Assembly (NCBI RefSeq): GCF_020085105.1
Contig: NC_058046.1
Location: 14,491,175-14,555,174, forward strand
DNA: 64,000 nucleotides
Source of the DNA: Siniperca chuatsi
Lineage: Eukaryota > Chordata > Actinopteri > Centrarchiformes > Sinipercidae
Reading direction: 5' to 3'
Notes under the pieces: model-generated
What the model was told of the DNA's origin: nothing
Databases searched by the model: none
The model's input: only the letters and a program-made list of their open reading frames with translations
Shown: positions 41,160-58,446 of the stretch, in pieces
Layout of the letters: each line of letters opens with the position of its first letter
Position numbering within the stretch: position 1 is the first letter of the stretch
Position numbers and translations under genes: made by a program

Positions 41160-44100
41160 TGAAGGCAAGTGATATTTTTCTTTATTCAAGTACTTACATA
41201 GAAATAACAAAACAATTGCATTACAACAAACTTAAGTGGCAAGTAAACAGGGGAGCACATCTCCCCATCACAAGAATATAGTAAAATTCATTTCAATATT
41301 CAGCTCATCATAAAAGGACCTTATTATAAGGTAATAAAAACATGAAATAGGCTAAAGACATCCACAACATTTTAAACAAGACCCCTTGTTTTCTTATTAA
41401 AAAAAGCCAACAGAACAGTTATCCCAGTGTGTGTTTTCAATTGTCTGTCTTGAATTGTTGTTAGGTTTATCCCATTTCACCCAATGTGACTTTTATTTTC
41501 ATGCATAATAAAGAAATGAGCACCACCCACAGCATCTGAGGGTAGCACTTTGGAACATTTCCGTGCACATGCAAACATGAGGATATACTGTAATGAAAAG
41601 GAAACACAACACAACAGAAAACAGTGAGTCTCGACTCCATCTGAACACCACAGTGTCACTGTTGAAGACCACAAAATCCCTGAAGCCACCCTGTAGTCCA
41701 TAAGATGACATGAGTAGCCTATAATATCTACACATTATTGAAATCTCTTCAAACGTGAGTTTAAAAAAAAAAGAAAATCCTGTAATTTTTAATTGTCATG
41801 AATGAGCCCAAGCCTATTGCCCTGCCCAAGGCCAACTTCACGGAGGCTAAATCAAACAGTTAAACACAAACATTAGCACAAGGCTGCCTTCAACTGCAAG
41901 TGGACTGAGGTCACATTTATGATTTGTTGCTCCTGTGGAGTTCTCATCACATATTGTTTTTGATCAGCCAACCCTGCAACCCAGTTTGGCACAAAGATGG
42001 CTGCTGATGTTGGCTCGGATCCAACGTGGAGCAGAGAACGAGCATGAGGCAAATTCCATTTCAAAGCGTTCAGCTGCCCACTTTTGGACAATAGAACATA
42101 AAAAACATAAAATAAATTATTCTTGGAGATGCACTATTAAGAGGGGGTTGTTTCTGAGTTTGTTTAACAAGTCACTGACATATATCTATAGCATTCACAC
42201 ATTACACAGAAGGATTATTGTTTAGCAGAACATGGTGCAGCCTGTATTGTTGTTCAACCACCAAACTATATTGAGGGAGTGGGATGGAGGGGATCATATA
42301 CATTTTACAAAATCTATCTGTCCATTACAAAAGTGTCACAAAACAAAAGTGACAAACACAGTGAGATGATATGACTGATGAAATATTGTGTTTGCAAAGT
42401 TGTAATTACATGGCTTCATTTAGATGTGGAAATAGTTTGGTGTAGTCTCCGCCTTACTCTGCATCATTCCCTAACACAAAGCAACATAAACACAGTTTTC
42501 TCTTAGAGAAGGTCACATTCTATATATTATAATTAAAAACATCCATTCTCACCAGCAAAGTGTCAAATCAAGAGCACACCAGAGCATATTTTTTGGTCAA
42601 ATAAATTCAAAATGATTCAGAGTCTATAATGTCTAACATCAAATTATTCTAGATAAACATTAAAGAGAAACATTTTGTATTTCCTATCACCTCATGTACT
42701 ATATATAGTCTTTTGTGTTAACTCCATGAGACTGTCTATTACATGATGTTTACATTATAGGTCATTACTCATTGAAAGATTTAACCTGGCAAATCCCAAT
42801 CTAATGTTTGAATCTTAGTTACTATCAAGCTAATTATCTGAGATCAGAAATAAGGAATGCCGTGAAATGTAATATGTAAAAAGTTACATTTTCAGTTTGT
42901 TAAGCTGTGATTTTCATTTCAGTTGTATTGTATTGCATGGGATAAGCTCAGAAAAGTTTCATTTGTTGATGACCATCCATGCAATAAAATAAAATATTTT
43001 ATGATACACTTGATTTACAGTTAGCTGTGTGTGAACTTTTAAACTATCTGAAAAAGTGCAAGGAGGTCTGTTCATTTAACCATGTAGATGAGTTGAGAAA
43101 AGACTCTCTGAGGCCAAATTAATTGGAAAATAGGTGGACACTTGCCAGGAAGCTCAGCAGTGAAAACTGGTTGTTACAGGGGAAGGGAAAGCATGGCCTT
43201 GAAAGCTCATTTCTGTATGCACTGTGTTCTCATGGCACTGCTTTTCTGAATATTTCTTTTGGCCTTGGCATTTGTCAGTCGATATTCTCTGAAGTCTGAT
43301 TGATGTGTCTACTGACCAGTACAATACATTTTTTTCCAGCTGATAACAATGTAACAATATAAATGATCTTCCTCGCATACAGCCTACACTCCTTAACAGT
43401 CAGAGAGCACAGCCAATAACCAGAAATATTGTCAAAGCAGATGGAGAGAAGAATGTTTCTTTTAAAAGGAGGCATTTGAGCAATAAACTTAATCCATAAA
43501 AGTCAGAAACTATCTTAGCACATGGACAAGGTTCTTACTCCTCAAATAATACATTAACAGTAATGGAATAAATCTGAATGATTTGTTTGCTAAAACCAGT
43601 ACCAATATTTTTGACGTATGGGTTTTATACTAGCCTTGACAGAAGTAAATACCTTATGATTTTCAATATCTGCAGTCTTATTCATTCTGGAATTTTCAAT
43701 TTTCACAATTTTTCATTGTTTTTTTAATTTATTTTTTACCAAAAATATAATAAATTCATTATAAATGATGAAAATGCCATATTAGCATCTCAGTTATTTG
43801 CTTTTGCTCCCCAAGGCCATAATGCAGTCTTAGAGAAACAAAACCTTCCTCCTTTACAGAGGTAAGCTCAAAATAAAATATTTCTGAGAAAAAGTGATTA
43901 TGCTGGCATCAGTAAGTTTTATCAAATGTAGTCACTGGTCACTGTTGTAAATTTGTCACTATTGTTATAATACACCTTTAAGACCCCATTGGAAGAGATG
44001 AGCCCACACAAAATGTTTCATTGGATGATATGAGAGGTATTTCCTTCTATCAGGACAAAGATCAATAAGGAACCACCCGTGAAAAATATTGGCATTGCCC

Positions 44101-45918
44101 TGTAATATATTTTGTTTAAGAAAGGATCCAATCATTTAGTCTCCTGTCTATCTGAGAACAACCAGTGTTTTCTTTACAATGGGGAAGATGTGTTGATTGA
44201 AATAACTGATTGCGACTATAATGGAGATACACAAAATGTAAAAAAAATCTTGTTGTTTATTCAGAGAACACATTAGTGCTTCCTTAAACCAGTTACCACT
44301 TTAAAGCGTACAGATGGTGCAAATGCTATTAGTCTTTTTTTCTTTTATGGAAGATAATACACCATATTTGGCACTATTGTAGTGCTCCAAAAAATTTTGC
44401 AATGACCTATGACAACAAAATATTCTGTATTATAACTACATTACTAAAAGCTTTAAGACAGATTCCGCACAAGCATTCAGTCAATTGTTTATGCAGACAT
44501 TTGTATTTACATAGTGTGCATGAAGGCATGCACATATATGCACAATTTAATACTAAGTTATGGTGCATTTGACATTTGAGTACAAAAGTGAAACTTCTAC
44601 TGTATCTATCTGCATACTGTACAAAAACAACAACTCCTTAGTTTACAACCCAGTCTCAGTCTCACTGTATTAGAAAAGATGTAAACATGAATTTAAACAT
44701 TAAAAATTTTCTCTTACCATACGCTGCTCATCTTTTGGTGACTTCAGCCAAGTAATTTAGTCTTTTTACACTGTGCATCCTTATTCATCTTTGCTTTCAT
44801 ATACTGCTGGTTTGCAACCCAGTGGCATTTATTTAAGTAGTTCAGTCTGTCTAACTGTGCTCTTAGTTAATTTGATTTATGGGTTGGTGGCATATGTCAT
44901 GAATATATTGCATATAATTGCAGAACTCAAGAAAAATGAACAGTATTGGTGAGCTTTTCAAAAAAAGTAACAGAAATTATATCTGGTAACACTACATATA
45001 GCCACCATATTAAAAAAGGCAACAAAAATACACAGTGTCTTCTCAGTGACTACAAATAAATAAGTATTGGCAAAGGCTTTGATTTGCTGCAGGCGTGTTT
45101 GTTTTGTAAGTACAGGTAACAGGACAAGACATCGGTTTGCTTTGTGTAACCCATTCAGTCATCATCTAGATTTAACCAAATTGTGCAGGTAAATCGAAAT
45201 CTGAGATACAGTGTTTGAATCTGATCTTTCCTTTAACTCAACATGTGTGCTAAGCTGATTTCATGGTTATGTTTGGTAAATGTCAGGCACAATAATAAGA
45301 ACAAGGTTGGCTGTATCACCACAATACATTTGGCACATTCTTTTGAGAAAACAACATTCAATTTGAAAATAAAAACACGACACCTCAACAAAAAACAACA
45401 AAAAGACAGTCAAGTGCCACTAATAAGGTATCCATGACAGTACACAAATATAACCAATTGCACTTTTTAACAGCCTAATAAAATTAATGCATACATCCCA
45501 GACAACTCACCCTTTAACTAAGCTCCATTGTAATTTTGTCTGTTTTGACCCTTATGATGGATTCTGGCTTCCTTCCAATTAAGAAATTCTCAGTAAAATT
45601 TACAAACGTGTATCCACCCAAAACCTATAGATACACAGTGGTCTTTTGGACGGAATGTGCCAAGGTGCCCTTCTTTGTGTTGGCACTGTGTTACAGTAGC
45701 TGAGGCTCTGAGTTACTTGAAAGAGAAGGGCGTAGCAGCCTCTCCCCTCTTACTTAAACTAAAGGCATCCATCTCAAAATAGAAGGAACTGAAAATAGCA
45801 GGGGATGTAAAAGAGAGGAAAAGAGTCACCTATTTATCTCATAGTGGATGTGATCCCTTCTTCCTAAGTCTCTTTATGGGGCGTGGTGAGGGTCCAGTCC
45901 AAGTGCACGTAGTGACGG
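41160..45918 (-). other. Probable long 3' UTR of egr3
   Basis: There is no other gene between the egr3 stop and a strong minus-strand poly(A) signal AATAAAG (plus TTTATT at 41181-41186). The region is AT-rich with many minus-strand ATTTA words, as expected for an unstable immediate-early mRNA. Other AATAAA hexamers (for example near 44250 and 44830) could give shorter forms. The extent is inferred from the signal; human EGR3 also has a multi-kilobase 3' UTR. Confidence 0.5.
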
Positions 45919-49784
<3,866 letters not shown>

Positions 49785-50149
49785 AGCAGTTATATTCAGT
49801 CCGACATTTATAAAGGACAACACGCAGGTATCCAAGTAGATGCACAAAAACAGCGGGTGTTCTCAAAGTGGAAAACACAGGTGTGGATCAGGCGTGAAAA
49901 AAGGAGAGATGAGCAGGGATGGATCCTGTTGCTGTAGCTATCCAAGTATCCCGCGGAGGACGAGCAGCGCTGGTTATCTCCTCCTGTGTGATCACAGGCT
50001 ATTGTTGTTATTAATCTGATCACTGTGGAAGCTGATGGGCTGCTTGTGGGGGAATTTGAAGTCTGTGAATCAATGGAGGAGGTGGTGGTGTTGGTTGCAC
50101 AAGAGCAGCTCTACTTGCTCTATTGGAGCTGGATAGGGGACTCCAGTTT

Positions 50150-50210
50150 GCCTGTATTAAATAGGGGGATGGAACATTTAGGTGACGTAGATGACCATAT
50201 ATGGACAGAG
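50150..50210 (-). promoter_or_regulatory. egr3 core promoter: TATA-like element, CRE-like site and CArG box
   Basis: Reading upstream on the minus strand: TATTTAATA near 50155-50163, TGACGTAG (CRE-like, 50183-50190, written on plus), and the perfect CArG/SRE core CCATATATGG at 50195-50204. A start about 30 bases below the TATA-like element gives a 5' UTR near 340 nt, similar to the mammalian gene. SRF and CREB sites are the expected drivers of EGR-family immediate-early induction. The sites are seen; their use is inferred. Confidence 0.6.
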
Positions 50211-50884
50211 CGCCCAGCGCCAGGCTCTCCGCGCGTCAGTCGGTGGAAACTACAGTGGAGGCAAAAGGCTCCGACTGATAGATAGCTACAAAGTTGACAA
50301 AATCTACATGTCACCTCCAGCTGCGTTCTTCTTCGGGATGAGCCGGCGGTTCTCCTCTGTTCCTGTCCTTGTGGAAAACATGACAGTGATTCAACAGCGT
50401 TTTGTCTGTATTAATGTCATTGTGTCCATTGTGGACCATCAAGCACACTGGGAGCTATTTATGCAGCTGTGTGTATGTGTGTGTGAGAGAGAAAGAGAGA
50501 GTGTTGTGGCTACGGGGGCTAACTGCTTTATGTCACAAGTTAGGTCTACATGCTGTTTGTTAATATTCTACCAATACTCACTAAATATTGGAAGATGTTT
50601 CTTTGTTGACTTTACTTTCAAACTACTTTTTATACTTTTTGTCCATATAAGCTCAGATAGAAAAATGACTTGGGATAGTGTACAAGCTTTCATTTTGCTC
50701 TTTGCTCTTGGTAAACATGCACACACTTTGTGCCGTCCTGTATTGCAGAACACTGGTTCAAACCCCTTTTTCATGCAGGAACACTTACAAAGACAGTAAT
50801 TGACGGAGTTAATCTTGTAAATATTGCAGGCGCTTAGTAAATCCACAGGCTTGCTTTGACTTGGAGCCTAAGTGACCGCTTTAG

Positions 50885-50960
50885 TGGAAACTCCAAATAA
50901 GGCAGTGTCCGGCCCCGCCCCTTCAAGTCTGTATTTGGACATGTGAGTTCCGGGTGAAGT
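50885..50960 (-). promoter_or_regulatory. Distal egr3 upstream cluster: CArG box, GC box, ETS site
   Basis: Perfect CArG core CCAAATAAGG (50893-50902), a GC box (GGCCCCGCCCC, 50911-50921) and an ETS-type CCGGAA on the minus strand near 50950. CArG plus ETS is the layout of SRF/ternary-complex-factor elements. Function is inferred. Confidence 0.5.
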
Positions 50961-53900
50961 AGTAGTGGAAAAGTGATCGGAAGCCACAGACATTCAAAGA
51001 GATGACAGTGGACAAAGCGTCATGGCTCGCTTTTCACCTATTTGCCAACTAATGAACAAAAAGTACCAACACTGGTTTCTTATAACGTTTCAGAAGATAT
51101 CCCCTTATGGTTTTATTTATTTATTTGTCAAAACAGCTATAGTTACTGAAAGCCTGTGGGGTCATTCATAGTTTTTTCATGTATCACTATCACATCATAG
51201 TTAGCAGCTTTTACACTCCGAATTAATACTTTAGTGAAGATTTTTGGTATGAGCGACAAAACACAGGCCTTTGCAAAATTCACAGAAAATATTGAATGAA
51301 ATGTCAGTGCCTGAATATTCAGACCTGAGAAATTAATAATACTTCAATGAACCAGAAGTGTAAACAGAGTGTGTGGGAGAATTAGTCTGAATCATGCTGT
51401 GTGTTTAGGGGGCTTACACAAACAGAGCAGCCAGTGATCTAGTGTGTCTCATCACCACAGGCAAGTCCTCCATGTGTATATCTGTGTGTTTTATGAATAG
51501 CAGTCATACCAGCGTGCAGAGCAGTCCCCTCAGGGTGCCTTGCTCCCAGTCTTGTACCTTGAACCAGCAAAATAGACAACAATGATCCTAATGGACCAAT
51601 CCTTTGGTCCGACCAAAGATAGATTTTCTATGCTGACTTCATCATGTGCCTCATACTGACTCACTCCCTAAACTGGTTCTCTGTATCCCTTTTTGCACAT
51701 TGGTCCATGTCAAAAGGCTCCACAAGTTCAAATTGTCTTGTGTTCTAGCTGTTCAGAGTTTAAGCTAAAAGTTGCTAAATATCTATCTGCATATGTACAA
51801 CTATTATCAGGCCTTATCTAAACACTGACTTAGTGATTTTATAGTTATTTTTTATATTTTTTGTCCCTGTTTTTAGCTTAATACAGTACAGATTTAGTAA
51901 CAGTCAAATCTGGTGGAAATTCAGTTTTACATATGTTAAGAGGCTGTTAATGTTGTGTTACATATCTATTTGTATATACAATCATGTATAAAGACAAACA
52001 TACTTTGGATGGGACAGAACAGTTCTGGAAAGCATATTAAAAGTTTAATTTCTAGCAAGCAAACTTTTTCAGAAACAAATTAATATTACAATGTTAAATG
52101 GTGAAAGACCTTCTGAATTTACTTTAACAACAAATAGCACATCTCTGGTGCTATGTTAACATATGAATGTATTCCTTAATTGTATACCATTGCAGGAATG
52201 TATTAGATATACTTAGATTGGACTAAATACCATGAAAGCCTGACAGTATAATGTAATGCATAACAATGGCATGACCTATGGCCTCAAAATTAGTTTAAAC
52301 ATAGACTATTATAAGCTTATAAAAGGTAATATTTGTTGCAGGGTTATTGCATCAGATTGCATTATATTATGTTGTTCATGTTATTTTGTCTACCCCATGA
52401 TGTTGATGATAGGTTTATCATGCAGCTTGAGATCCATGGAAAAAGGGTGCCTCAACGGTCGTGTTTATGGATGCAAACCATTGAGAGAATCCCCGCAGGT
52501 CAGGTTGAGGACTTACTGTACTACGGTGTCTCTCCTGGGGGAAGCGTTTGTGTGGCTCAGTGGTTGGAAAGTTGGCCAGCCCAGCTGGAACACCTACCTG
52601 TCGCACTCTTATTTCCTCGACTGTGAGCTGGGTCACATGGGGCGGGCCTGCAGTGTTTGTCAGCGGGTTGCGGCATTAGATCTGTTTGACTGCAGCATCC
52701 TGGCTCCTTTGCATACGGGGATTCCATGGAAGCACAGGCTCATTTTAAAGCACAGTGGAAAACTAACCAGGCACTGTGGATACATAGTCAAATTAGTTTT
52801 GTTTTTCCAAGCTTCATGGGGAAGGATAAAATTGTTGTTCCTTGCTGTTAGTTAAAGAGCTGGAAAGATAAAATGTTGCCAGTTACACCAACAATAACTT
52901 TACATCCTGTATTTTACATTACTTTTTAAAGCAAATGTCTCTGTTGTTATGATCGTGTACACTGAGAAATTATATTTCATTATTGAAATGTGCAGAATTG
53001 TTTTGTTTCATTTTCATCATCACATCAATCCATAAAGGTATGTTTATTTAGTCCTTTAGAGGTCAAAAGGTGCATTTTAAAATTCTGCTGTCCTTGTTGG
53101 TGAATGTAGGCAAGTGTTTAATAGAGCCTAAAAATAAAGATATACATGTGAATTTTCTGCAGAGGCAGGATTAAAATCTCCAGGTGGACTAAACTGCACT
53201 GAATCTCTTCAGTCAGATTTGCAGAACAATACCAGTCTGCTGAGGTCAAATACACAGAAAATAAATGTGGAAAGTGGTCAGCAGACCATACTATTGACAT
53301 GTATTAAACAGATGTCACACTCAAATCCATTTCGCCACTGCTCACAACAAGTGATGAACTGCAGAAAGGGTCTAGTGAAATAATTCTCCTGCACTACTTC
53401 AACAGCAGAGAGAAAAGAAGAATGGAGACTCAAGTCATCATGCATATTAGATCACTTAGTGCCGTTTAGGCAATTGAATTGATTATACAAATTCCTTTTA
53501 ATTAATGTAAGTTTGAATATATTAAGAAAATATTAAATGCCTTTCCCACATCATCAGGGGATGTGAGAAGTTATTTTTTTCAGAGAAGGCAATATACTGT
53601 GCACCGTAGAACTACAGCTGTCAGTTTTTCTTAATCAGAATGTTTCAACTCTCCTGACATTTGGAGTAAAAATAAACACATTCAAGGAAGCTGAGTGGCA
53701 AAACCCAGCTGTTTTGGCAGGATATCTCCAAGATATAAAGGAGAGAAAAAATGCACAGTGTATTTGGAAGTACAAATCTTGGCATTTCAATGGTGTACTG
53801 ATGGATTCAAGTAGGTGGTTTTTTGGAAGAATGCTCTCCCACTTGGCATGCTTTACAATGAGTGTGGAATTATACTCCACTTGCCAATTGTTAAAAATGT

Positions 53901-55060
53901 GATTTCATAAGTCAAATAAGATGGGTAAATCAAGGTCAAGACAGATACTTAACATTTGTTCAAAAGCAATGGACTGTCTGACTAACTGTGTGCTTATGTG
54001 CATTGTTTTGGTTGTTTTGTTTGTGGACACGGCTGCTTTGACTGCTAAGTCGGGGAAGCAAACAAAGCAGATGCAGGACAATTTGATCAATGATCTCCCA
54101 GAGTTCATTGAGAGGGCACATAGAGGTTTACCAAGGCTGGCTTAACCACCAAAGGAACAAAAACCTCCATTACCTACTCCTGGCGAGCTCACTGATGAGA
54201 CACCAAATTAGGGTCAATGAATCCACCAACTAAAGATTGATCATCGGAACATCAAAGTCCCTCATGTAAATCCAGCCTTTTTCAGACATCTGGGGTATTG
54301 ATACAAACCCCTCCCAGAGGAGAGTTGCTGGTTAGAAACCAATATTCCTCATGGGGAGTACTCTGACCCACCCTCTACAAAGACCCGTGAAGTCTGAAAA
54401 GTATCTCCTCGTGAAAGGGTTGAAAAGTTTATCCACACCATCCTCTACAGACCTGCCAGGTGGGCCTCTTATGCAACTGTCCAAAGTTCAAAACGGGTTC
54501 ATCATCCCAAAGTTACATTCAAGGACACTTCAACGTGTGTTAGAGCAGCTTTCACTTCAAAAAAAAAATCAATCAAGGACCTGAAAGTAGCTCATTCTTT
54601 CCAATTGGGGTGAGAATGGTCAATGGAAATATGATAAACAATTACACAAACAGCAAGTTCCCTTCACCCAATACACCACATGCCCTGCAGCCCCTCCCCC
54701 TGCCCTGTCACTCTGTAGAGTATTTTGGTTCAAGTTCCACTGCAGCATCCGGCTGTGTTGCGGTCTCGGTTTCACCTCCCACTTCCTTTTTTTGGCCCTG
54801 ACGTGTTTCCGCCCCTGAATTAGAACTCTTTCCACACCGAGTTGTGATATCAGGCCGTCTTCCTTCTCTTGCCGACAGTGTTCGGAAACTAATAAGAAAT
54901 CCCCAGTGAGGTCAAAATCTATCTCCCAAATCCTTCGCTCCAGACCACGTGACAGAGATACAGGGCAACATCAAAACCTAGCAGCTGGTGGAACACAAAG
55001 AGGAAATCTCTTTCTAACTCAACAATAAGATAAAGGCAAAGAGGGCTAACCTGTTGCAAG
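50961..55060. other. Intergenic region between egr3 and pebp4
   Basis: No exon recognised on either strand. The 52430-52760 stretch is more GC-rich than its surroundings and includes a tRNA box A-like word (TGGCTCAGTGGTTGG). The region may hold egr3 enhancers, but nothing specific can be shown from sequence alone. Confidence 0.5.
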
Positions 55061-55172
55061 CTTTGAAGAATTGATGCTGTTTAATTCAGGGAAAGTGGGG
55101 AAACATCTTATTTGATATTATTGTACTGACAAATTCTTCTTCCACAACATCTTTCAGGCATCTGAGCATCCT

Positions 55173-58100
55173 TCAGTCTCTGTAGTTTTGGGTGAGAAAC
55201 TGCAGAGTGGCCACAGGCTCTCCCAGATCAAACCTTGTGATGAAGGCGTGAAGATTCCAAAGACCTGTGGGAGCAGGATGACACATAAACACAGAAATGT
55301 ATTAGTATTTACAGATATTTGGAGGGGGAAGGTACGTAAAACCCAGGTTTGTTTTCAGTATGATACAAGACTGTTTTGCAGATAGATTAAAATAACTAAA
55401 AGCAGTTGATCAGACAACATGTTTTTGTCCTAACAATATCCTACATAAATTTAGTACAGTCTGAGTGCAATCTCTGGTGCATTTCTCATGACCGCTCGGC
55501 CCATGTTTAAGGGATCTGAGGCCTAACTGAGCAGCACATGGCTCTGGGATGTGAGTCACTGAGAACAGCACTGCTGAAAATAAAACATGTTGCTGTAATG
55601 ATGGAGGTGGGAACGCAAGGACGTATTGGCAAGAAGATATGATTCAATCGCCTGGACTGTTTTTTTTCTTCCCTCCCCTTTTAAACAAACACCAGACGGC
55701 CATCCGGCTGGTATGACAATATCACTTCTTAGATTTTGACAACCGCTGATTCCCTGCAGCTTTCCCTCTCTTTACAAAAAAAAAGACAAATTCACAATTA
55801 TCATTCCAAGGCAACAAAACCCTGCATGCTCTAAACTTGCAAACTTCAACAGATTCTAGAGAGAATGAGTGTATGTTTGGGTGTACATGAGAAAATGTCA
55901 TGCTCCGTAATCTAGGGAATCACTGACATTCCGGTATTTCCGTATGTGGAGTAATTATATTAACAGATGCTCAAGAATAGGGTAGGAAAAGTTAATCTTT
56001 TGAAAGCCAACTATTGAAATGGTCCAAATCTGTAGAGAGAATCGTCTCAACGTTAGGGTTCGAGTCTGACATTACTGCTTTTCACCTCTGGCTGCAGCTG
56101 CTTTACAGGCCTTTGCTGTGGCTGTTTTCACCATCAGGAACCCACATTTTGTATCCTCTGGCATTGTGGAGGAGATCAGGGAGAAGAAATACACTTTGCT
56201 GCTGCCACACATGTCAAGTGCACTCACCTTCCATCAGTGCAGACACAAATCACAGGGATTCATTTGCATTTCAGACAAAATGTTTTATTCAAGGCTGTGA
56301 TTTTTCAGGCTTTTTTCAGAATATATTATTATATTTAATTCCTATCAAATCTTAAAGTAGAGTATTTATTTGAATGGGTTTGAATTGGAAAGTTTTAAAC
56401 ATAAAATTACAGTATTATCATATTATCACTATTTTTGGGCTCATACACCCTTCCTGATCCTCCCTACATGTTTAGCTTATGAGATTGATACCTCTGTGTG
56501 TCTGGGTTTGCTGTGAGGTCAGGTCAGGTTTTGAGCTCAGCTGGGGAAGATGATGAATAATAACTGGGAGACGAGCAGATGAGTACCTGAATCTTGCCAG
56601 GTCCTCTCAGTGAATGAGGATTGCCTGCAGAAAGGGCTCCAATAATCAAGTGAGGGCAATGGAGTCAAGTGACCTGTCTGTATGATAGGGCATGGCCCTA
56701 GTGGCCCCTCTGGCCTGTGCTTCAGTGGGAGATAATGCACCGCCTCTGCAGATCCCCAAACTCCCCTCCATGTCCAGAACAAGGTCCCTAGCCCCTTAGA
56801 GGTAGCACTTTAAAGAAAGCTGAGGGGTGAGGCAGCTGGGGGACAACAAACTTTACACTAAATATAAGGATATAGTTCACGAGTCATGTGACAGATTTGA
56901 CTCTCATGAAAGTCATGCATTAATAGTCAAACTTTCTCTTTTCATAGGGAGAATGCACACATTACAGTAGTATTAGGCAACATATCTTCTAACGGAGAAT
57001 GTCACACTGAAGATCATTTTATTGTAGACTAACGATCAAAACCAGGCACTGCTTGTAAGGCTTTACGCACATAATCCTGTCTAAAGCTGTGCAATCATTG
57101 GGCACAATCCAAAATGAGGCAAATTCACAATATCTGGTGCTATCACGCTGCCTGGTACCCTGCAAATGCCTAGACTTACAAGTGACCTTAAAATAGGCTG
57201 GTGTCTGTTTGTAGTGCAGAGACGTGTTTCCACCTCTCCCATCTGCCTGCTCATGGAAAGGACAGATAGTGTGGGACCTGAGGGCGATGTTAAAGTCTTC
57301 CTGCCTCCCCTTTTGTTTCCACCTTGCCTCTCCGTCTGGGTATGGCAGGAAGATCAGCACTGCTGTGAGGTGACACAGAACTGCTACATTTAGTGGTGTG
57401 GGCGGTGTCCCTGTTAAACCTCTTATAGTCTCTCAAAAATGCTCCCCACCAAGTGATCCTGTTCATGGCAGTAGAGTAAGAGGAGCCATATCAAGGTAAG
57501 AGTTTTACTGAGCTTTATCATGTAACATTCATAGTCATAATAATGCAATCCTAACATCATGATAGGGGGACCTCTTTGTGGACGTCAGAGGTCAGGGGTC
57601 AGCCATAGAACATTGCCTCTGGAGCAGAGATGTGTCTCGCTCAGAGATGCTTCAGCAGGGCAGATGGCTCCTGTGGAGGGACCTGGGTCGAAGAACGTTG
57701 TCACACCGTTTGGCTGCCGATCTCAGCTCACAGCCTGCTGTCTACATAGCAGCCTACATTGTTACCAAATGCTGTAGCCTTGCCGGGGACTCCATATTCA
57801 TTCTCAGAGGGATACGTCACATGTTGGAATATATTTGGTTAGTATTGTCGCATTGCAGGAAACACGTTTTGTATTTGTCCTTCAATTCGCTTGCAAAAAT
57901 ATATTCGCTTGATAAATGAACCAAACAATTAATTAATTATCAGAAAAGTTCAACTAATTGATTAGTCAACTAACCCTTTCGGCTCTTGCTGCAACTAATG
58001 GCTGTTTTCATTTCATTTTCTTGATTAATCGATTCATCATTTGGTCTATACATTTTGAGAAAATTGTGAAAATGCCCATCAAAATTTCCTTCAGTCCAAG

Positions 58101-58413
58101 GTAACATTTGTTACAAGTTTTATCCGTCCAACAGTCCAAAACCAAAAGATATTCACTTTACTATCACATATGACAAAGAAATCTAGCTTCCCAAAGGAAT
58201 TGAAAAGCTGGAACTAGGGGATATTTGGCATGATGTAAATGATTAATTGGTTATTTTCCTATGGATTGACAAATTGATTAATTGTTTCAGCTCTACTTTG
58301 ATTATTAATTTCAGCAGTGAATTCTAACAATACTATGAAGCGTATTTATGGATGAGGCGAGTTGAGGAATAATCTAGAAACTTTTACCCCGAACCTGACG
58401 AGCGTCTGTTAAA

Positions 58414-58446
<33 letters not shown>

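Noticed and set aside
54351..54584. Short open frame between egr3 and pebp4
   Set aside because: No similarity or conserved motif, and flanking frames are closed; consistent with chance.
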